Origin: JBCDGZ01 sp038750655
GTDB taxonomy: Bacteria > Bacteroidota > Bacteroidia > Chitinophagales > Saprospiraceae
NCBI GenBank assembly: GCA_038750655.1
Contig: JBCDGZ010000003.1
Span: 61,704 to 125,703, forward strand
Direction of reading: 5' to 3'
Length of the DNA: 64,000 bases
A model generated the notes under the pieces. The model was not told the origin of the DNA and searched no databases. It saw only the letters and a program-made list of their open reading frames with translations. The first letter of the stretch is position 1, and each line of letters starts with the position of its first letter. Positions 8,752 to 17,653 of the stretch are shown in pieces. Position numbers and translations under genes: made by a program.

Positions 8752-9282
8752 ATGGAGAAAAATCTGGCTTTAGCCAAAAAAATGAACATTGGAGCCATTA
8801 TCCTATCCGTCGTTGTACTCTTGCTGGTAGGAATGATGCGACAGTATAAGATTCAAACTTCTGTAGACTTTAGTTTTCTGCCTCCCTTTCATGCCTTTGT
8901 TAATACCTTGACGGCTATTGCCCTGGGGATGGCCTTTTATTTTATTAAACAAAAACGGATTGATGCCCACCAGAAAGCCATTTATTGGGCCTTGGGCTTT
9001 TCCGCTATTTTCCTGACATCCTATGTCGTTTACCACTTCACGACCGAGGAAACGCGCTACTGTATGGAAGGAAACATTCGCTATGTCTACTTCTTTTTCC
9101 TGATCACTCACGTAATCTTGGCTGCCGGTATCTTGCCCTTTATCTTTTTTACGTTCATTAGGGCCTATACCGGGCAAATTGAGCGCCACCGAGCCATTGC
9201 CAGATGGGTTTTTCCGCTTTGGTTCTATGTCGCGATTACTGGGCCGGTTTGCTATCTGATGCTGCGCCCCTGTTATACATAA
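8752..9282 (+). CDS. DUF420 family integral membrane protein
   Basis: 176 residues with five hydrophobic segments. Conserved His residues are visible in PPFHAFVNT, YVVYHFT, ITHVIL and ERHRAIARWVFPLW, the DUF420 pattern. DUF420 proteins (CtaM/YozB-like) lie near cytochrome oxidase genes and are linked to oxidase assembly in some bacteria (family knowledge). The ATG at 8752 is preferred over a TTG nine bases earlier. It follows the SCO-like gene by 15 bp, so the two are probably co-transcribed. Confidence 0.85.
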   Translation: MEKNLALAKKMNIGAIILSVVVLLLVGMMRQYKIQTSVDFSFLPPFHAFVNTLTAIALGMAFYFIKQKRIDAHQKAIYWALGFSAIFLTSYVVYHFTTEETRYCMEGNIRYVYFFFLITHVILAAGILPFIFFTFIRAYTGQIERHRAIARWVFPLWFYVAITGPVCYLMLRPCYT

Positions 9283-9288
9283 CGGAAA

Positions 9289-9320
9289 TTTGCGAATACC
9301 CTCATCATCCCTTAACTTTG
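9289..9320 (+). promoter_or_regulatory. Bacteroidota-type promoter
   Basis: TTTG at 9289-9292, a 20-bp spacer, and TAACTTTG at 9313-9320: both boxes fit the TTTG / TAnnTTTG consensus. The following small membrane protein gene starts at 9336. Confidence 0.65.
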
Positions 9321-9335
9321 TAAAAATGTTTGATT

Positions 9336-9611
9336 ATGAAGAGATGGAATAAAATTGTATCAGTCATCTTGCTCAGCTTGAGCCTTAGTCTGGTAAGTGT
9401 TGAGCTGCCTGCTCAATGTCCCATGTGCCGTATCTCCGCCGAGAGTAACCTCAAGGCCGGAGGAAGCGCCGGAAAAGGCCTCAACAAGGGAATTCTCTAC
9501 ATGCTGGCCATGCCTTACTTACTGGTCGGAACCATCGGTGTTATCTGGTGGAGAAACCGTAGAAGAGAGGACGAGTTCGAGATGGAGGACTTGATAGAAG
9601 ATATCCAATAA
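9336..9611 (+). CDS. Small secreted/membrane protein with CPMC motif
   Basis: 91 residues: a signal peptide ending near ...ELPAQ, then a CPMCRISAESN motif right after the cleavage site, a Gly-rich linker, a membrane helix (about 50-70) and an acidic cytoplasmic tail. The CxxC at the mature N-terminus could bind metal or act in thiol redox. Position after a DUF420 gene next to an oxidase operon suggests an accessory role in respiration; this is inferred. ATG 9336 is preferred over the upstream TTG because it leaves a normal signal peptide. Confidence 0.75.
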   Translation: MKRWNKIVSVILLSLSLSLVSVELPAQCPMCRISAESNLKAGGSAGKGLNKGILYMLAMPYLLVGTIGVIWWRNRRREDEFEMEDLIEDIQ

Positions 9612-9633
9612 AGCCTCGTGCTTATCAATAAAG

Positions 9634-9666
9634 AACCGCCTTTCTGGTCTGCCCGGAAAGGCGGTT
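9634..9666 (+). terminator. Hairpin terminator after the CPMC protein gene
   Basis: Eleven-bp perfect stem AACCGCCTTTC / GAAAGGCGGTT with an 11-nt loop, 22 bp after the stop codon. The T tract is short, so it may work as a terminator in both directions or as an mRNA stabiliser. Confidence 0.75.
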
Positions 9667-9758
9667 TGCATTTCAGTACTTATTAAAGTTAATTGGCAGA
9701 TGATATAGGATGTTAAATCGAAAAAGGCTAACTTGTTCAGCGATCAAGCCGACGTCCA

Positions 9759-10529
9759 ATGAAATTGTTGCAACCAATATCTCGCCGTTTCGTATTGCTG
9801 TTATTGTTCTTTGGGTACCTACCTACTCCCACTCAGGCGCAGTTACCGGGCGAGTGTGTTGATGTTCCCATGCAGTGTCAAGATAGTATATTGAGTGCCT
9901 GTCTGCAAACCCGCTTCGCCAAGGCTATGCAGTTCGAAATGCAGTTCTACTTGATGCGGCCCTTTCCCCGTAATTTTTATGAGCTGATCGATTCTAATAT
10001 AGCCATGCTTAACGAAGCTTTTAAGGGGAAAATTGAATTCCTTGCCAAGGAAGAGGTCGTCGTTTTAGAGACCGCGATTACACTCAATGATTTGTATTAT
10101 GACTACTTGGGCGATCAGCAAGTTTTCTCGGAACTGCGTAAGGAGCTGAGGGCCGGGCAGATTAATGTGGTGCTGACCAATACGGTGGAAGATACCGTGA
10201 AGGGAACAGTCCTGCTGGGGTTTACGCCCGTTTTTTCAGATTGGAATGAAGGCTTTGCCAAGCAAAGTCCATTGATGGACAATATGCTGATTTCGTGGGA
10301 GGGGATGGACAAGGGGACGACATTGATCCATGAGATGGGGCACTTTATGAGCTTGGCTCATCCCTGGCAATTGAGTTATGCGGATCGCAAGCGATTGCAG
10401 TTGGAGTCGGAGCGCAGTATCTGTACCAACTTCATGAACTACAATTGTTTTGTCAATCAATTTACACCGGGACAACTGCTACAGATGCATTGGTTTGCGC
10501 GCAATTATCGCAGCTATTTGATGAACTAA
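9759..10529 (+). CDS. Secreted zinc metalloprotease, pappalysin-like (M43)
   Basis: 256 residues with a signal peptide (about 1-27, ending TQAQ). The zinc motif is HEMGHFMSLAH: H191, E192 (base), H195 and H201, i.e. the metzincin pattern HExxHxxGxxH with Ser in place of the usual Gly. Downstream, NFMNYNCF followed by QFTPGQ matches the Met-turn region of M43 pappalysin-type peptidases. Four Cys in the N-terminal and Met-turn regions may form disulfides. The protein is small for the family and has no extra domains or sorting tail. The substrate is unknown. Confidence 0.75.
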   Translation: MKLLQPISRRFVLLLLFFGYLPTPTQAQLPGECVDVPMQCQDSILSACLQTRFAKAMQFEMQFYLMRPFPRNFYELIDSNIAMLNEAFKGKIEFLAKEEVVVLETAITLNDLYYDYLGDQQVFSELRKELRAGQINVVLTNTVEDTVKGTVLLGFTPVFSDWNEGFAKQSPLMDNMLISWEGMDKGTTLIHEMGHFMSLAHPWQLSYADRKRLQLESERSICTNFMNYNCFVNQFTPGQLLQMHWFARNYRSYLMN

Positions 10530-10541
10530 ATACTTTAAGAT

Positions 10542-11447
10542 TTGAACTCGACCACAGAGGTAATTCAGTATACGACTTGTGTCGTTTGTAATTCTAAAAA
10601 TATTGAACTGGACTTCCCGACGCAGGACTATTCGGTCTCTGGGGAAGCCTTTGAGATTTATAAATGTAAGGATTGTAGCTTCCATTTCACCCAGGCTATT
10701 CCAGCGCCGGAGGCCATTGGACGCTATTATAAGAGTGAGGATTATATTTCCCATTCTAACACCAAAAAAGGCTTAATCAACCAGTTGTATCATGTCGTTA
10801 GAGACTATATGTTGGGCAAAAAACACCAGCTGGTGAAGAGCTTGGCAAAGGGTAATCAACTATTGGATATTGGCTGTGGGACGGGCCATTTTTTAAACTT
10901 TATGAAAGAAAAAGGCTATCAAACCCAAGGGGTAGAAGTAGATGACGATGCTCGGGCTTTTGGGCAAAAAGAATTTGGACTAGACGTCTCTTCTCCTGCC
11001 GCGCTTTTTGATGGTAGCCTCAATAGCCCCTTCGACGCCATCACAATGTGGCATGTACTGGAGCATATTCATTTGCTGGATGATAATATGAAAGCCATTC
11101 GCAGCTTACTGGCCGACGACGGCTTCCTGATTATTGCCGTACCTAACCGTGAGTCCTACGACGCACAATACTACAAACAGCACTGGGCGGCCTACGATGT
11201 GCCCCGACATCTTTGGCATTTCAGTCCCACTACTATGGACAAGATCGCTAGCAAGAACGGCTTCAGAATCCAATCGCTGTCCAAGCTGCCCTTCGACTCC
11301 TTTTATACCTCCTTGCTGAGTGAAAAATACAAAGAAAACAAGCTTTTCCTCTTCTCTGGCTTCACCATCGGCCTACTATCTTATCTGAAGAGCGTAATGG
11401 ATGTGAAGAAAGCGAGTTCCGTCATTTACATTATGCAAAAGAGCTAA
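10542..11447 (+). CDS. Class I SAM-dependent methyltransferase with N-terminal zinc-binding motif
   Basis: 301 residues. An N-terminal CVVC ... CKDC pair (about residues 13-45) forms a likely zinc ribbon. A Rossmann methyltransferase domain follows, with motif I LLDIGCGTGHFLNF, motif II acidic residue in GVEVDDD, and MWHVLEHI. This architecture is common in C-methyltransferases and sugar or lipid methyltransferases of Bacteroidota; the substrate cannot be read from the sequence. No ATG is close, so the TTG at 10542 is taken as start; it keeps the first CxxC. It begins 12 bp after the protease gene. Confidence 0.8.
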   Translation: MNSTTEVIQYTTCVVCNSKNIELDFPTQDYSVSGEAFEIYKCKDCSFHFTQAIPAPEAIGRYYKSEDYISHSNTKKGLINQLYHVVRDYMLGKKHQLVKSLAKGNQLLDIGCGTGHFLNFMKEKGYQTQGVEVDDDARAFGQKEFGLDVSSPAALFDGSLNSPFDAITMWHVLEHIHLLDDNMKAIRSLLADDGFLIIAVPNRESYDAQYYKQHWAAYDVPRHLWHFSPTTMDKIASKNGFRIQSLSKLPFDSFYTSLLSEKYKENKLFLFSGFTIGLLSYLKSVMDVKKASSVIYIMQKS

Positions 11448-11455
11448 CCGCGAAA

Positions 11456-12958
11456 TTAAAGTCCATAAATGTCACCGTACTTTTTTCGGGCATAGTCCAT
11501 AAAATACTGAAAATTCAGTCGCTCTCCGCAGATGCGCTCGCAAAGCTCATCCGCCGAATATTGTTGACCATACTGGTGAATATGCTCCCTCAACCATTTC
11601 AGTAAAGCACTACTATCCCCCTGCTCAATCTGCTGCTCTAAGCCAGGAAGGTCTTTACTGGCTTGCTGATAAAATTGAGCGGCGTAAAAGCTGCCCAGTG
11701 AGTAGGTCGGAAAGTAACCGATGCTACCCAGCGACCAATGAATATCCTGCAGAATGCCTTCGCGGTCCTCTTTGATGTCCAGCCCCAGATAATCCTTGTA
11801 TTTCTGGTTCCATACCTCATCTAAACCTTCACAATTGATCTGCCCTTCGATCAGTAATTTCTCGATTTCGTAGCGGATCAAAATATGAAAATGATAATGC
11901 AGCTCATCGGCTTCGGTGCGGATAGGAGAGGGGGCAACGCGATTGATACCCTTGTAGAATTTTTCTAAGCCAATACTCGTCAACTGCTGCGGGAAACGTT
12001 GCTGCAGGGCAGGGTAGTGGGCTTTCCAATAGGCCAGACTGCGCCCGACATTATTTTCCCATAATCGCGATTGGGACTCGTGAATTCCCAAAGAAACATA
12101 TCGCCCGCTGGGCAGTCCATACTCACTCAGAAGCAAGCCCTGCTCATAGAGCGCATGGCCTCCTTCGTGGATACAGCTCCAAGCCATATTGGCCAGGTTA
12201 TTTTCGTCAATTCTGGTGGTTACCCGAACATCCGTCCCCCCAAAGCTGGTCGTAAAAGGATGCGGCGACAGGTCTTGCCGCCCTGCCTCAAAGTCATACC
12301 CCATATTGCGCAGCAACTCCAAGCCCCAATTCCACTGCTTATCCTTATCATAGTGCTGAAACAAAAAGCTATCGTCCACCTGCGGCCGCTCCCGAAGCGC
12401 CCGGGCAAAATCAACCAACTGTGCCTTCACATCCGCGAACAGGACGTCTAAAGCCTTGACGCGCGCCCCCGGCTCAAAGGCCTCCATCAGGCTATCGTAG
12501 GGGTGATCCTCGTAGCCCAACAGCTCCGCCTCCTCACGCTTGATCTCCACCACCGCTTGCAGCGGCTCCCGATAGACGCCATAATCGTTGGCCTCCCGGG
12601 CCTTCAGCCAGGCGTCGTAGGCCGCCGAATTGGCCTTCGAGCGACGGATCACAAAATCCTGTGGCAGCTTCAAGTTGCGGCGGTACTCCTTAAGGCTGAG
12701 CGTAATATTGCGCTGGGCCTTCGCCTCCAAGGCTTCCGGTTGAGCCGAGAGCTGCTCCAACAGCTCGCCCAGCTCCGCCCCTGTGATCAGCTCGTGCGCC
12801 ATGCCCGAGAGCGTAGCCAATTGTTGGGCGCGCAGCCCGCTGGAGCGCGGCGGCGCATTGACTTCCTTGTCCCAGCTCAGCACCGCAATGGCGTGTTCGA
12901 CATCAGCGTGCTTGCGCAGTATCTGTCTGTAGGCTTCGTATTGTGTTTCGGTTGACAT
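11456..12958 (-). CDS. Carboxypeptidase Taq (M32 family metallocarboxypeptidase)
   Basis: 500 residues, the usual M32 length (about 490-510). The zinc site is HEGGH (H264, E265, H268), with the third ligand in the HESQSRLWEN motif (E294). Other M32 signatures are HPFTTSFG near 233 and DVRVTTRID near 243. It is a cytoplasmic broad-specificity carboxypeptidase that removes C-terminal residues other than proline. It is transcribed convergently with the methyltransferase, with 8 bp between their stop codons. Confidence 0.95.
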   Translation of the reverse strand: MSTETQYEAYRQILRKHADVEHAIAVLSWDKEVNAPPRSSGLRAQQLATLSGMAHELITGAELGELLEQLSAQPEALEAKAQRNITLSLKEYRRNLKLPQDFVIRRSKANSAAYDAWLKAREANDYGVYREPLQAVVEIKREEAELLGYEDHPYDSLMEAFEPGARVKALDVLFADVKAQLVDFARALRERPQVDDSFLFQHYDKDKQWNWGLELLRNMGYDFEAGRQDLSPHPFTTSFGGTDVRVTTRIDENNLANMAWSCIHEGGHALYEQGLLLSEYGLPSGRYVSLGIHESQSRLWENNVGRSLAYWKAHYPALQQRFPQQLTSIGLEKFYKGINRVAPSPIRTEADELHYHFHILIRYEIEKLLIEGQINCEGLDEVWNQKYKDYLGLDIKEDREGILQDIHWSLGSIGYFPTYSLGSFYAAQFYQQASKDLPGLEQQIEQGDSSALLKWLREHIHQYGQQYSADELCERICGERLNFQYFMDYARKKYGDIYGL

Positions 12959-13333
12959 ATGTAGGAGTTTGAGGTGATTGCTAGTTTAACGGATGAATGT
13001 AGAATATGTTGAAGGAATGAGGAATCTGTTTAGTGATCTTTTGATGATGCGCTTGGACACAGATTGGGGCTTTGTGGGAGGGCCCAACCCACAGCCGCCA
13101 CCCTGCCTCTGCCGGCAGGCAGGCGCCGACATCCCCCCTTCCTTCGCGAAGCCTACCCATAGCTCCGCCATTACCCATCACATTCGGGATGCCGCAAAGT
13201 CGCCAAGATCATGCTCCCCTTGGATCCTTTTTCGGAGCTTGATCGGTTCATAGACGGCGAAAAGCCCAAAATTCCATACTATTTAATGAAAATAATATGT
13301 ATTAATATGTTTTTTAGGGGGCTAAAGTTCTGA
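12959..13333. other. Intergenic spacer with a GC-rich hairpin repeat
   Basis: About 375 bp without a convincing gene. The middle (13080-13260) is GC-rich and contains a CCTGCC / GGCAGG hairpin at 13102-13119. It resembles the small CTGCCGGCAG-containing intergenic repeats found in many Bacteroidota genomes. The right side is AT-rich. Confidence 0.5.
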
Positions 13334-13729
13334 TTAAGAGACTTTTATGCTCATGGCCCCTATCGCAAAAAAAATCCAACCGATAATAAATCCAACGCCG
13401 CCGATGGGGGTGATCGGGCCTAGCCAGCGCCAGCTGGTGAGACCGAGTAACTCCCGACAGGAAAGCAGGTACAGCGAGCCGGAGAATAGCAGGATGCCCA
13501 GGGCGAAGGCAATAGCCGCCCAGCGTAGCTGCCAGGTGGGATACTGCCAGGCGAGGAGGCCGCAGGCCAGTAGGGCGAGGGTATGGTAGAAGTGATAGGT
13601 GACGCCCGTTTCGTAGGTATTCTGCTGGACTTCGGTGATCTTACCCTCCAGGCCGTGCGCGCCGAAGGCACCGATGATGACGGCTATTGCCCCCAGAATG
13701 CAGGCTAGTGTTACAATAATTTTTCCCAT
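13334..13729 (-). CDS. DUF423 family membrane protein
   Basis: 131 residues with four hydrophobic segments. The N-terminal GAFGAHGLE motif and the ETGVTYHFYHTLALL motif are the DUF423 (YgdD-like) signatures; the function is unknown. It is a single gene with its own upstream region shared with the divergent 13815 gene. Confidence 0.9.
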   Translation of the reverse strand: MGKIIVTLACILGAIAVIIGAFGAHGLEGKITEVQQNTYETGVTYHFYHTLALLACGLLAWQYPTWQLRWAAIAFALGILLFSGSLYLLSCRELLGLTSWRWLGPITPIGGVGFIIGWIFFAIGAMSIKVS

Positions 13730-13814
13730 TTAATTACTTTTTTATATATTAAAACCGGGCGATAAATGATTGACAGCCCCTTGTATAATGTCCGCTGCAT
13801 AAAGTGTACAGCTC

Positions 13815-16475
13815 ATGAGAAAGCTACAAAAAATATCCTGGATGATCGCAGGACTACTCGTGTTTATATTTCTTCTGTATAAACCTTTCGGCCTCATCCG
13901 TCTTCCCCTTTTCAAGGTTCGTGCTTTTGAGGCCATTCCGGCTAATACGGCCCTTATGCTGCAAGGGCCAATGAGTCGGTTTCAAGCGGCGCAGACCTTG
14001 GGCAAAACTTCTTTCGATGCCCTGATTACAGAGGATGCACTTTATCAACAATTTAGCAAAGATTGGGCTTTGATCAAGCGTATTCTCAGTGAGAGCGAAG
14101 GTAGTGATCCTTTGATTTTTTCGCAAGCTAAACTGCTGATAGCTTTGCAATTAAATGGGGTGGACGACCTTGGATTTTTGTATGTATTGGATGATGCGCC
14201 TAAGCACTTTGATCTCGGCCAACTTCTGGCGACGAAGGGAGGAAGCCGATCAATGTATAAGGGAACGGAATTGTATACCTTGACGATGGACCAGCAGCAG
14301 ACTTTCGTGCTCAGCCGCTTTCGCAACCTGATTATTATGGGGCGTTTGGCTTTGCAGGTGGAGGAGGCGATTGAGCAGTTGAAGCAGCCACATCGCAATC
14401 TTCTGAGTGATTGGGGGGTTAAAAAAATGTTGCGTCGCAAGTCTGATCGTGTAATCAATTGTTATGTGAATTTTAAAAATCTGGCGCTGCTCCTTTCTCC
14501 GCTATTTGGGCAAAAAGATCGTCCCTTGTTGTCGGCTCTGCCAAAGATTGGGAGTTGGCTGCATTTAGGATGGGAGGTGGAAGAATCTTGTTTGAAGACG
14601 AAGGGACAATTGCTGCCCCATTCAGACAATACCTGGCTGGCCGCTAATCATCAGTTGGAGCCGCAGGCCTCCGGCAACCTCGCTGCCTTTTTGCCCGATC
14701 ACACCGGGCTAGCCCTGCGCTGTGCCATCGGCGACCCTGCACAATTCTTCCAAAATACAACATCAGCTCCCCAAACAGACTTCCACAAATATTTCGCTCC
14801 CTGGCTGGCCGACGAAATGGCCTATGTCATCACCGAGCCCTACAGCTCCGACTTTGACGACGAACAATTTGTCTACCTCAAAATCAACGATGAAACAAAG
14901 GCCCAACATTACCTAGAGAAATACGCCCAGCTGTCGGGCCATCTGGAGGATATTCCCTACCACAACCGCAGCATACATCGTCTGATGCACCAGGATATTT
15001 TCCTCCCCGCCTTCGGCCCCAGCCTAAATAACCTCCATCAACCCTACTATACTCTACTCGGCGAGTATGCCGTATTTTGTAATTCCCGACAAGCCCTAGA
15101 AATATGTCTGGATAAGTACCTGGTGAGCCAGACGCTAGCCAATTCGGACGCTTATCTACAAAGCCAATTGGCCCTAAGCGATCAAGCCAGTCTGAGTTTG
15201 TACATCAATATTCGTCATCTTCGGTCCTTACTCCGCGCTTACTTTCAGCCCTCCCTCCGGCCCACCCTCGATCGGGCCCTAGCCCACTATAGCAAGGTCG
15301 GAGGCGGCCAGTGGCAACTGAAGGCCGAAGGGATACACTATACCATCGAAGGCTGTTTGCCCGTCCAGCCTACAGCGCCGGAGCGAACGGAGGTGATGTG
15401 GAAAATGGCCCTGCAAGCTCCGGCCAGCATTGCGCCTGCTTTGCTGCAAAATCCGAAAAACCGGGAGTATGAAATCTTTGTGCAGGATGAGCAACACCGA
15501 ATTTATTTGATGAATAGAGGAGGGGATATTCTTTGGAGCCGTAGGCTGGATGCGAAGGTCCTATCGAACATCTATCAAATAGATTACTACAATAATGGGG
15601 AGCTGCAATTGCTGTTCAACACTTCCCGGGGCATCTACTTAATGGACCGCGACGGGCGCGACCTCAGCGCCTATCCTATCCGCCTTCAATCGCTAGCCAG
15701 TAATGGTTTGCTGATGGTAGATTTTGGAGGGAGAAAAGAATACGCCTTCTTTGTTGCTTGCGAAAATGCTAATCTCTATGGCTTTGAGCGCACTGGTCGT
15801 CCCCTCAATGGTTGGAATCCCAAGCGCAAGGTCGGAAGGATTCACCATCCCATGCGTCACTTCGAAGAAGCGGGGAAAGACTACCTATTGGCCCTCACCG
15901 AGGCAGGCCGCCTGCATGTCTTTAGCCGGGATGGCCGTCGCCGCTTTGATCCCCAATCATTCGACGCTGCTTTCCTTTCCCCCTTCGATTTTCAACACCA
16001 CTCCGCTTCTACTCGCATCGTGGCCACCGACCAGAGCGGTCGTGCCCGAGTGCTTAACACCAGCGGTCAGTCCTTTGATGTGCACCTAGATGTTGGGCGC
16101 AACGAGGAGGTCCGTTTTGCTTATGCTGATATTGCTGCCGATGAACGCAAAGAATACATCGTACTCAGTGATCGCGAGTTGGTGGCCTATGCTTATCAGG
16201 GCAATCAGCTCAAAAAACTTTACCAACACCGCTTCGAATATTCCCAAGAGCAGCTGTTTGAAGTCAACCAACCCTCGAATGGCAAGCAGTGGATCGGTAC
16301 GCTGAATGCCCAACGTCAGCAAATCCATCTACTGGATAATCAAGGACAGCTGTTGCCCGATTTCCCTTTGGCGGGCACGACGAGTTTTCAGGTTGCTCCG
16401 CTGTTTGGGGATGATAAACCCATTTTGGTGGTGGGGAAGGGGGAAGAGGTGTATGCGTATAGGTTGAGGCCCTAG
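13815..16475 (+). CDS. Large membrane-anchored protein with C-terminal beta-propeller-like repeats
   Basis: 886 residues. An N-terminal signal anchor (about 8-24) is followed by a roughly 490-residue region resembling DUF3352-type proteins of Bacteroidota (F-E-A-I-P-A-N-T-A near the start). The last 350 residues contain repeated strand motifs of the kind IYLMNRGGDILW, IYLMDRDGRDL, LYGFERTGRPL, LHVFSRDGRRR and IHLLDNQGQLL, i.e. a PQQ/WD-like propeller. It probably faces the periplasm. No catalytic residues are recognised. It is the last gene before the hydrogenase island. Confidence 0.7.
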   Translation: MRKLQKISWMIAGLLVFIFLLYKPFGLIRLPLFKVRAFEAIPANTALMLQGPMSRFQAAQTLGKTSFDALITEDALYQQFSKDWALIKRILSESEGSDPLIFSQAKLLIALQLNGVDDLGFLYVLDDAPKHFDLGQLLATKGGSRSMYKGTELYTLTMDQQQTFVLSRFRNLIIMGRLALQVEEAIEQLKQPHRNLLSDWGVKKMLRRKSDRVINCYVNFKNLALLLSPLFGQKDRPLLSALPKIGSWLHLGWEVEESCLKTKGQLLPHSDNTWLAANHQLEPQASGNLAAFLPDHTGLALRCAIGDPAQFFQNTTSAPQTDFHKYFAPWLADEMAYVITEPYSSDFDDEQFVYLKINDETKAQHYLEKYAQLSGHLEDIPYHNRSIHRLMHQDIFLPAFGPSLNNLHQPYYTLLGEYAVFCNSRQALEICLDKYLVSQTLANSDAYLQSQLALSDQASLSLYINIRHLRSLLRAYFQPSLRPTLDRALAHYSKVGGGQWQLKAEGIHYTIEGCLPVQPTAPERTEVMWKMALQAPASIAPALLQNPKNREYEIFVQDEQHRIYLMNRGGDILWSRRLDAKVLSNIYQIDYYNNGELQLLFNTSRGIYLMDRDGRDLSAYPIRLQSLASNGLLMVDFGGRKEYAFFVACENANLYGFERTGRPLNGWNPKRKVGRIHHPMRHFEEAGKDYLLALTEAGRLHVFSRDGRRRFDPQSFDAAFLSPFDFQHHSASTRIVATDQSGRARVLNTSGQSFDVHLDVGRNEEVRFAYADIAADERKEYIVLSDRELVAYAYQGNQLKKLYQHRFEYSQEQLFEVNQPSNGKQWIGTLNAQRQQIHLLDNQGQLLPDFPLAGTTSFQVAPLFGDDKPILVVGKGEEVYAYRLRP

Positions 16476-16517
16476 AAGGTCTTCTTAATCATTCATGCTG
16501 TTCAGAAATGTAGTATA

Positions 16518-17156
16518 TTGCCGTCAGTGAAATCCACTAAACAAAAAATACTACAAGCCGCCCTCAAACGCTTTAACGAAGGAGGGATTGTCAACATTCG
16601 GTTGCAGCATATTGCCGACGAGGCTTTCGTCAGCGTCGGTAACTTGGCTTACCACTATTACAACAAAGCCGCTATCGCCAAGGCGCTGTACGAGGAGCTG
16701 ACCAAGCAGCAACGCAGCTTGCTGGCCCAGTACCGGATCGTACCGCTTTTTGATAACATCGATCGCTTGATCCGGCAGACTTTTCAGCTGCAACAGCAGT
16801 ACGTATTTTTTTACCTGGATACCCTGGAAATCCTGCGCGCCTATCCCGAAATCGGCGTAGCCCATCGCAAGCACATCGACTCGCAAATCGCCCAGCTCCG
16901 CACCATCCTGGATTTCAATAGTGCGCGCGGGGCGCTGGTGCCAGAGCCGATCGAGGGCGCCTTCGAGCGGCTGGCCCTACAGATATGGATGACGATGGAT
17001 TATTGGTTGAATCAGCAATCGGTTCGGGAAGAGAAGGCCGCAGAGGAAGAGGCCTATCGACAAGCAGTTTGGAGTCTGCTACTGCCCTATTTTACCCAAA
17101 TGGGACGGCAGGAATACGAACAGATGCTGGAACGCCCTTATGATTTTTTCTTCTAG
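16518..17156 (+). CDS. TetR family transcriptional regulator (first paralogue)
   Basis: 212 residues. The N-terminal 50 residues form a TetR helix-turn-helix (KQKILQAALKRFNEGG ... SVGNLAYHYYNKAAI). The C-terminal ligand domain is similar throughout to the TetR protein at 17654, e.g. DFNSARGALVPEP against DFNRQRGLIVEEP. TTG 16518 gives an N-terminus aligned with that paralogue; GTG 16527 is an alternative. It marks the left edge of the hydrogenase island, and control of that island is inferred from position. Confidence 0.85.
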   Translation: MPSVKSTKQKILQAALKRFNEGGIVNIRLQHIADEAFVSVGNLAYHYYNKAAIAKALYEELTKQQRSLLAQYRIVPLFDNIDRLIRQTFQLQQQYVFFYLDTLEILRAYPEIGVAHRKHIDSQIAQLRTILDFNSARGALVPEPIEGAFERLALQIWMTMDYWLNQQSVREEKAAEEEAYRQAVWSLLLPYFTQMGRQEYEQMLERPYDFFF

Positions 17157-17184
17157 GGAAGCCCCATTCGTCCCTAATTTTCAG

Positions 17185-17192
17185 TATTTTTG
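17185..17192 (+). promoter_or_regulatory. Candidate -7 promoter box
   Basis: TATTTTTG fits TAnnTTTG, 48 bp upstream of the ATG at 17241. No clear upstream TTTG box at the right distance. Confidence 0.35.
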
Positions 17193-17240
17193 TTAATGAA
17201 GCAACTTTAATAAAATTGATTTTCCATCTATATTGGGACA

Positions 17241-17597
17241 ATGGACAACTGCTACTTAGATAATGGAGCCTATAATGAACTGCTGAATCTGATGAATAAT
17301 CAGCATTTCACAGACCATGCGGGCAGTGCTGCTGATATGGATTTCTTGTCCGACGATTGGTGGTTGAGAGATACCGCTGTCATTGATAATGTTGTCAGAC
17401 GAGATGGAATGTGGGAGATTCACCTTGTTTTTGCCCACTACAAGGAACCCCGCAAATTGATCAAACGAATCATTTCGCGGTACCCTTCTAAGAAGAAGGC
17501 GGAATTGAATGCTTGGTATATGAAACGACTGGCAGCCAAGGACCAAAGAGGAACCTTAAAGGTTGATCTTGATGACTTTAGTTTGTGTGCGTCCTAG
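17241..17597 (+). CDS. Small unknown protein, paralogue of the protein at 26519
   Basis: 118 residues, soluble, no known domain recognised. Its C-terminal half (RYPSKKKAELNA ... KDQRGTLKVDLDDFSLC) matches the C-terminal half of the 107-residue protein at 26519-26842 (TYPSEKKAQLYA ... KDARGTLKTNQDAFNFC). Both keep a Cys near the C-terminus. The N-terminal parts differ. It lies between the two tetR genes, so both copies flank the hydrogenase structural genes. The shared location suggests a hydrogenase-related role, but the activity is unknown. Confidence 0.75.
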   Translation: MDNCYLDNGAYNELLNLMNNQHFTDHAGSAADMDFLSDDWWLRDTAVIDNVVRRDGMWEIHLVFAHYKEPRKLIKRIISRYPSKKKAELNAWYMKRLAAKDQRGTLKVDLDDFSLCAS

Positions 17598-17653
17598 CGG
17601 CGGCTGATTCGTTTTTTTTAGGATAATTGTTAACATATTAATTTAATCTTCTG

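Noticed and set aside
12993..13253. Possible 86-residue protein in the spacer beside carboxypeptidase Taq
   Set aside because: Its middle is the translation of a GC-rich hairpin repeat; composition is not protein-like and there is no start signal.
16470..16485. AGAAG-GT-CTTCT dyad as an extra operator before the first tetR
   Set aside because: Only 5-bp arms, overlaps the stop codon of the preceding gene, and does not match the TAG-N6-TTTTCTA sites.
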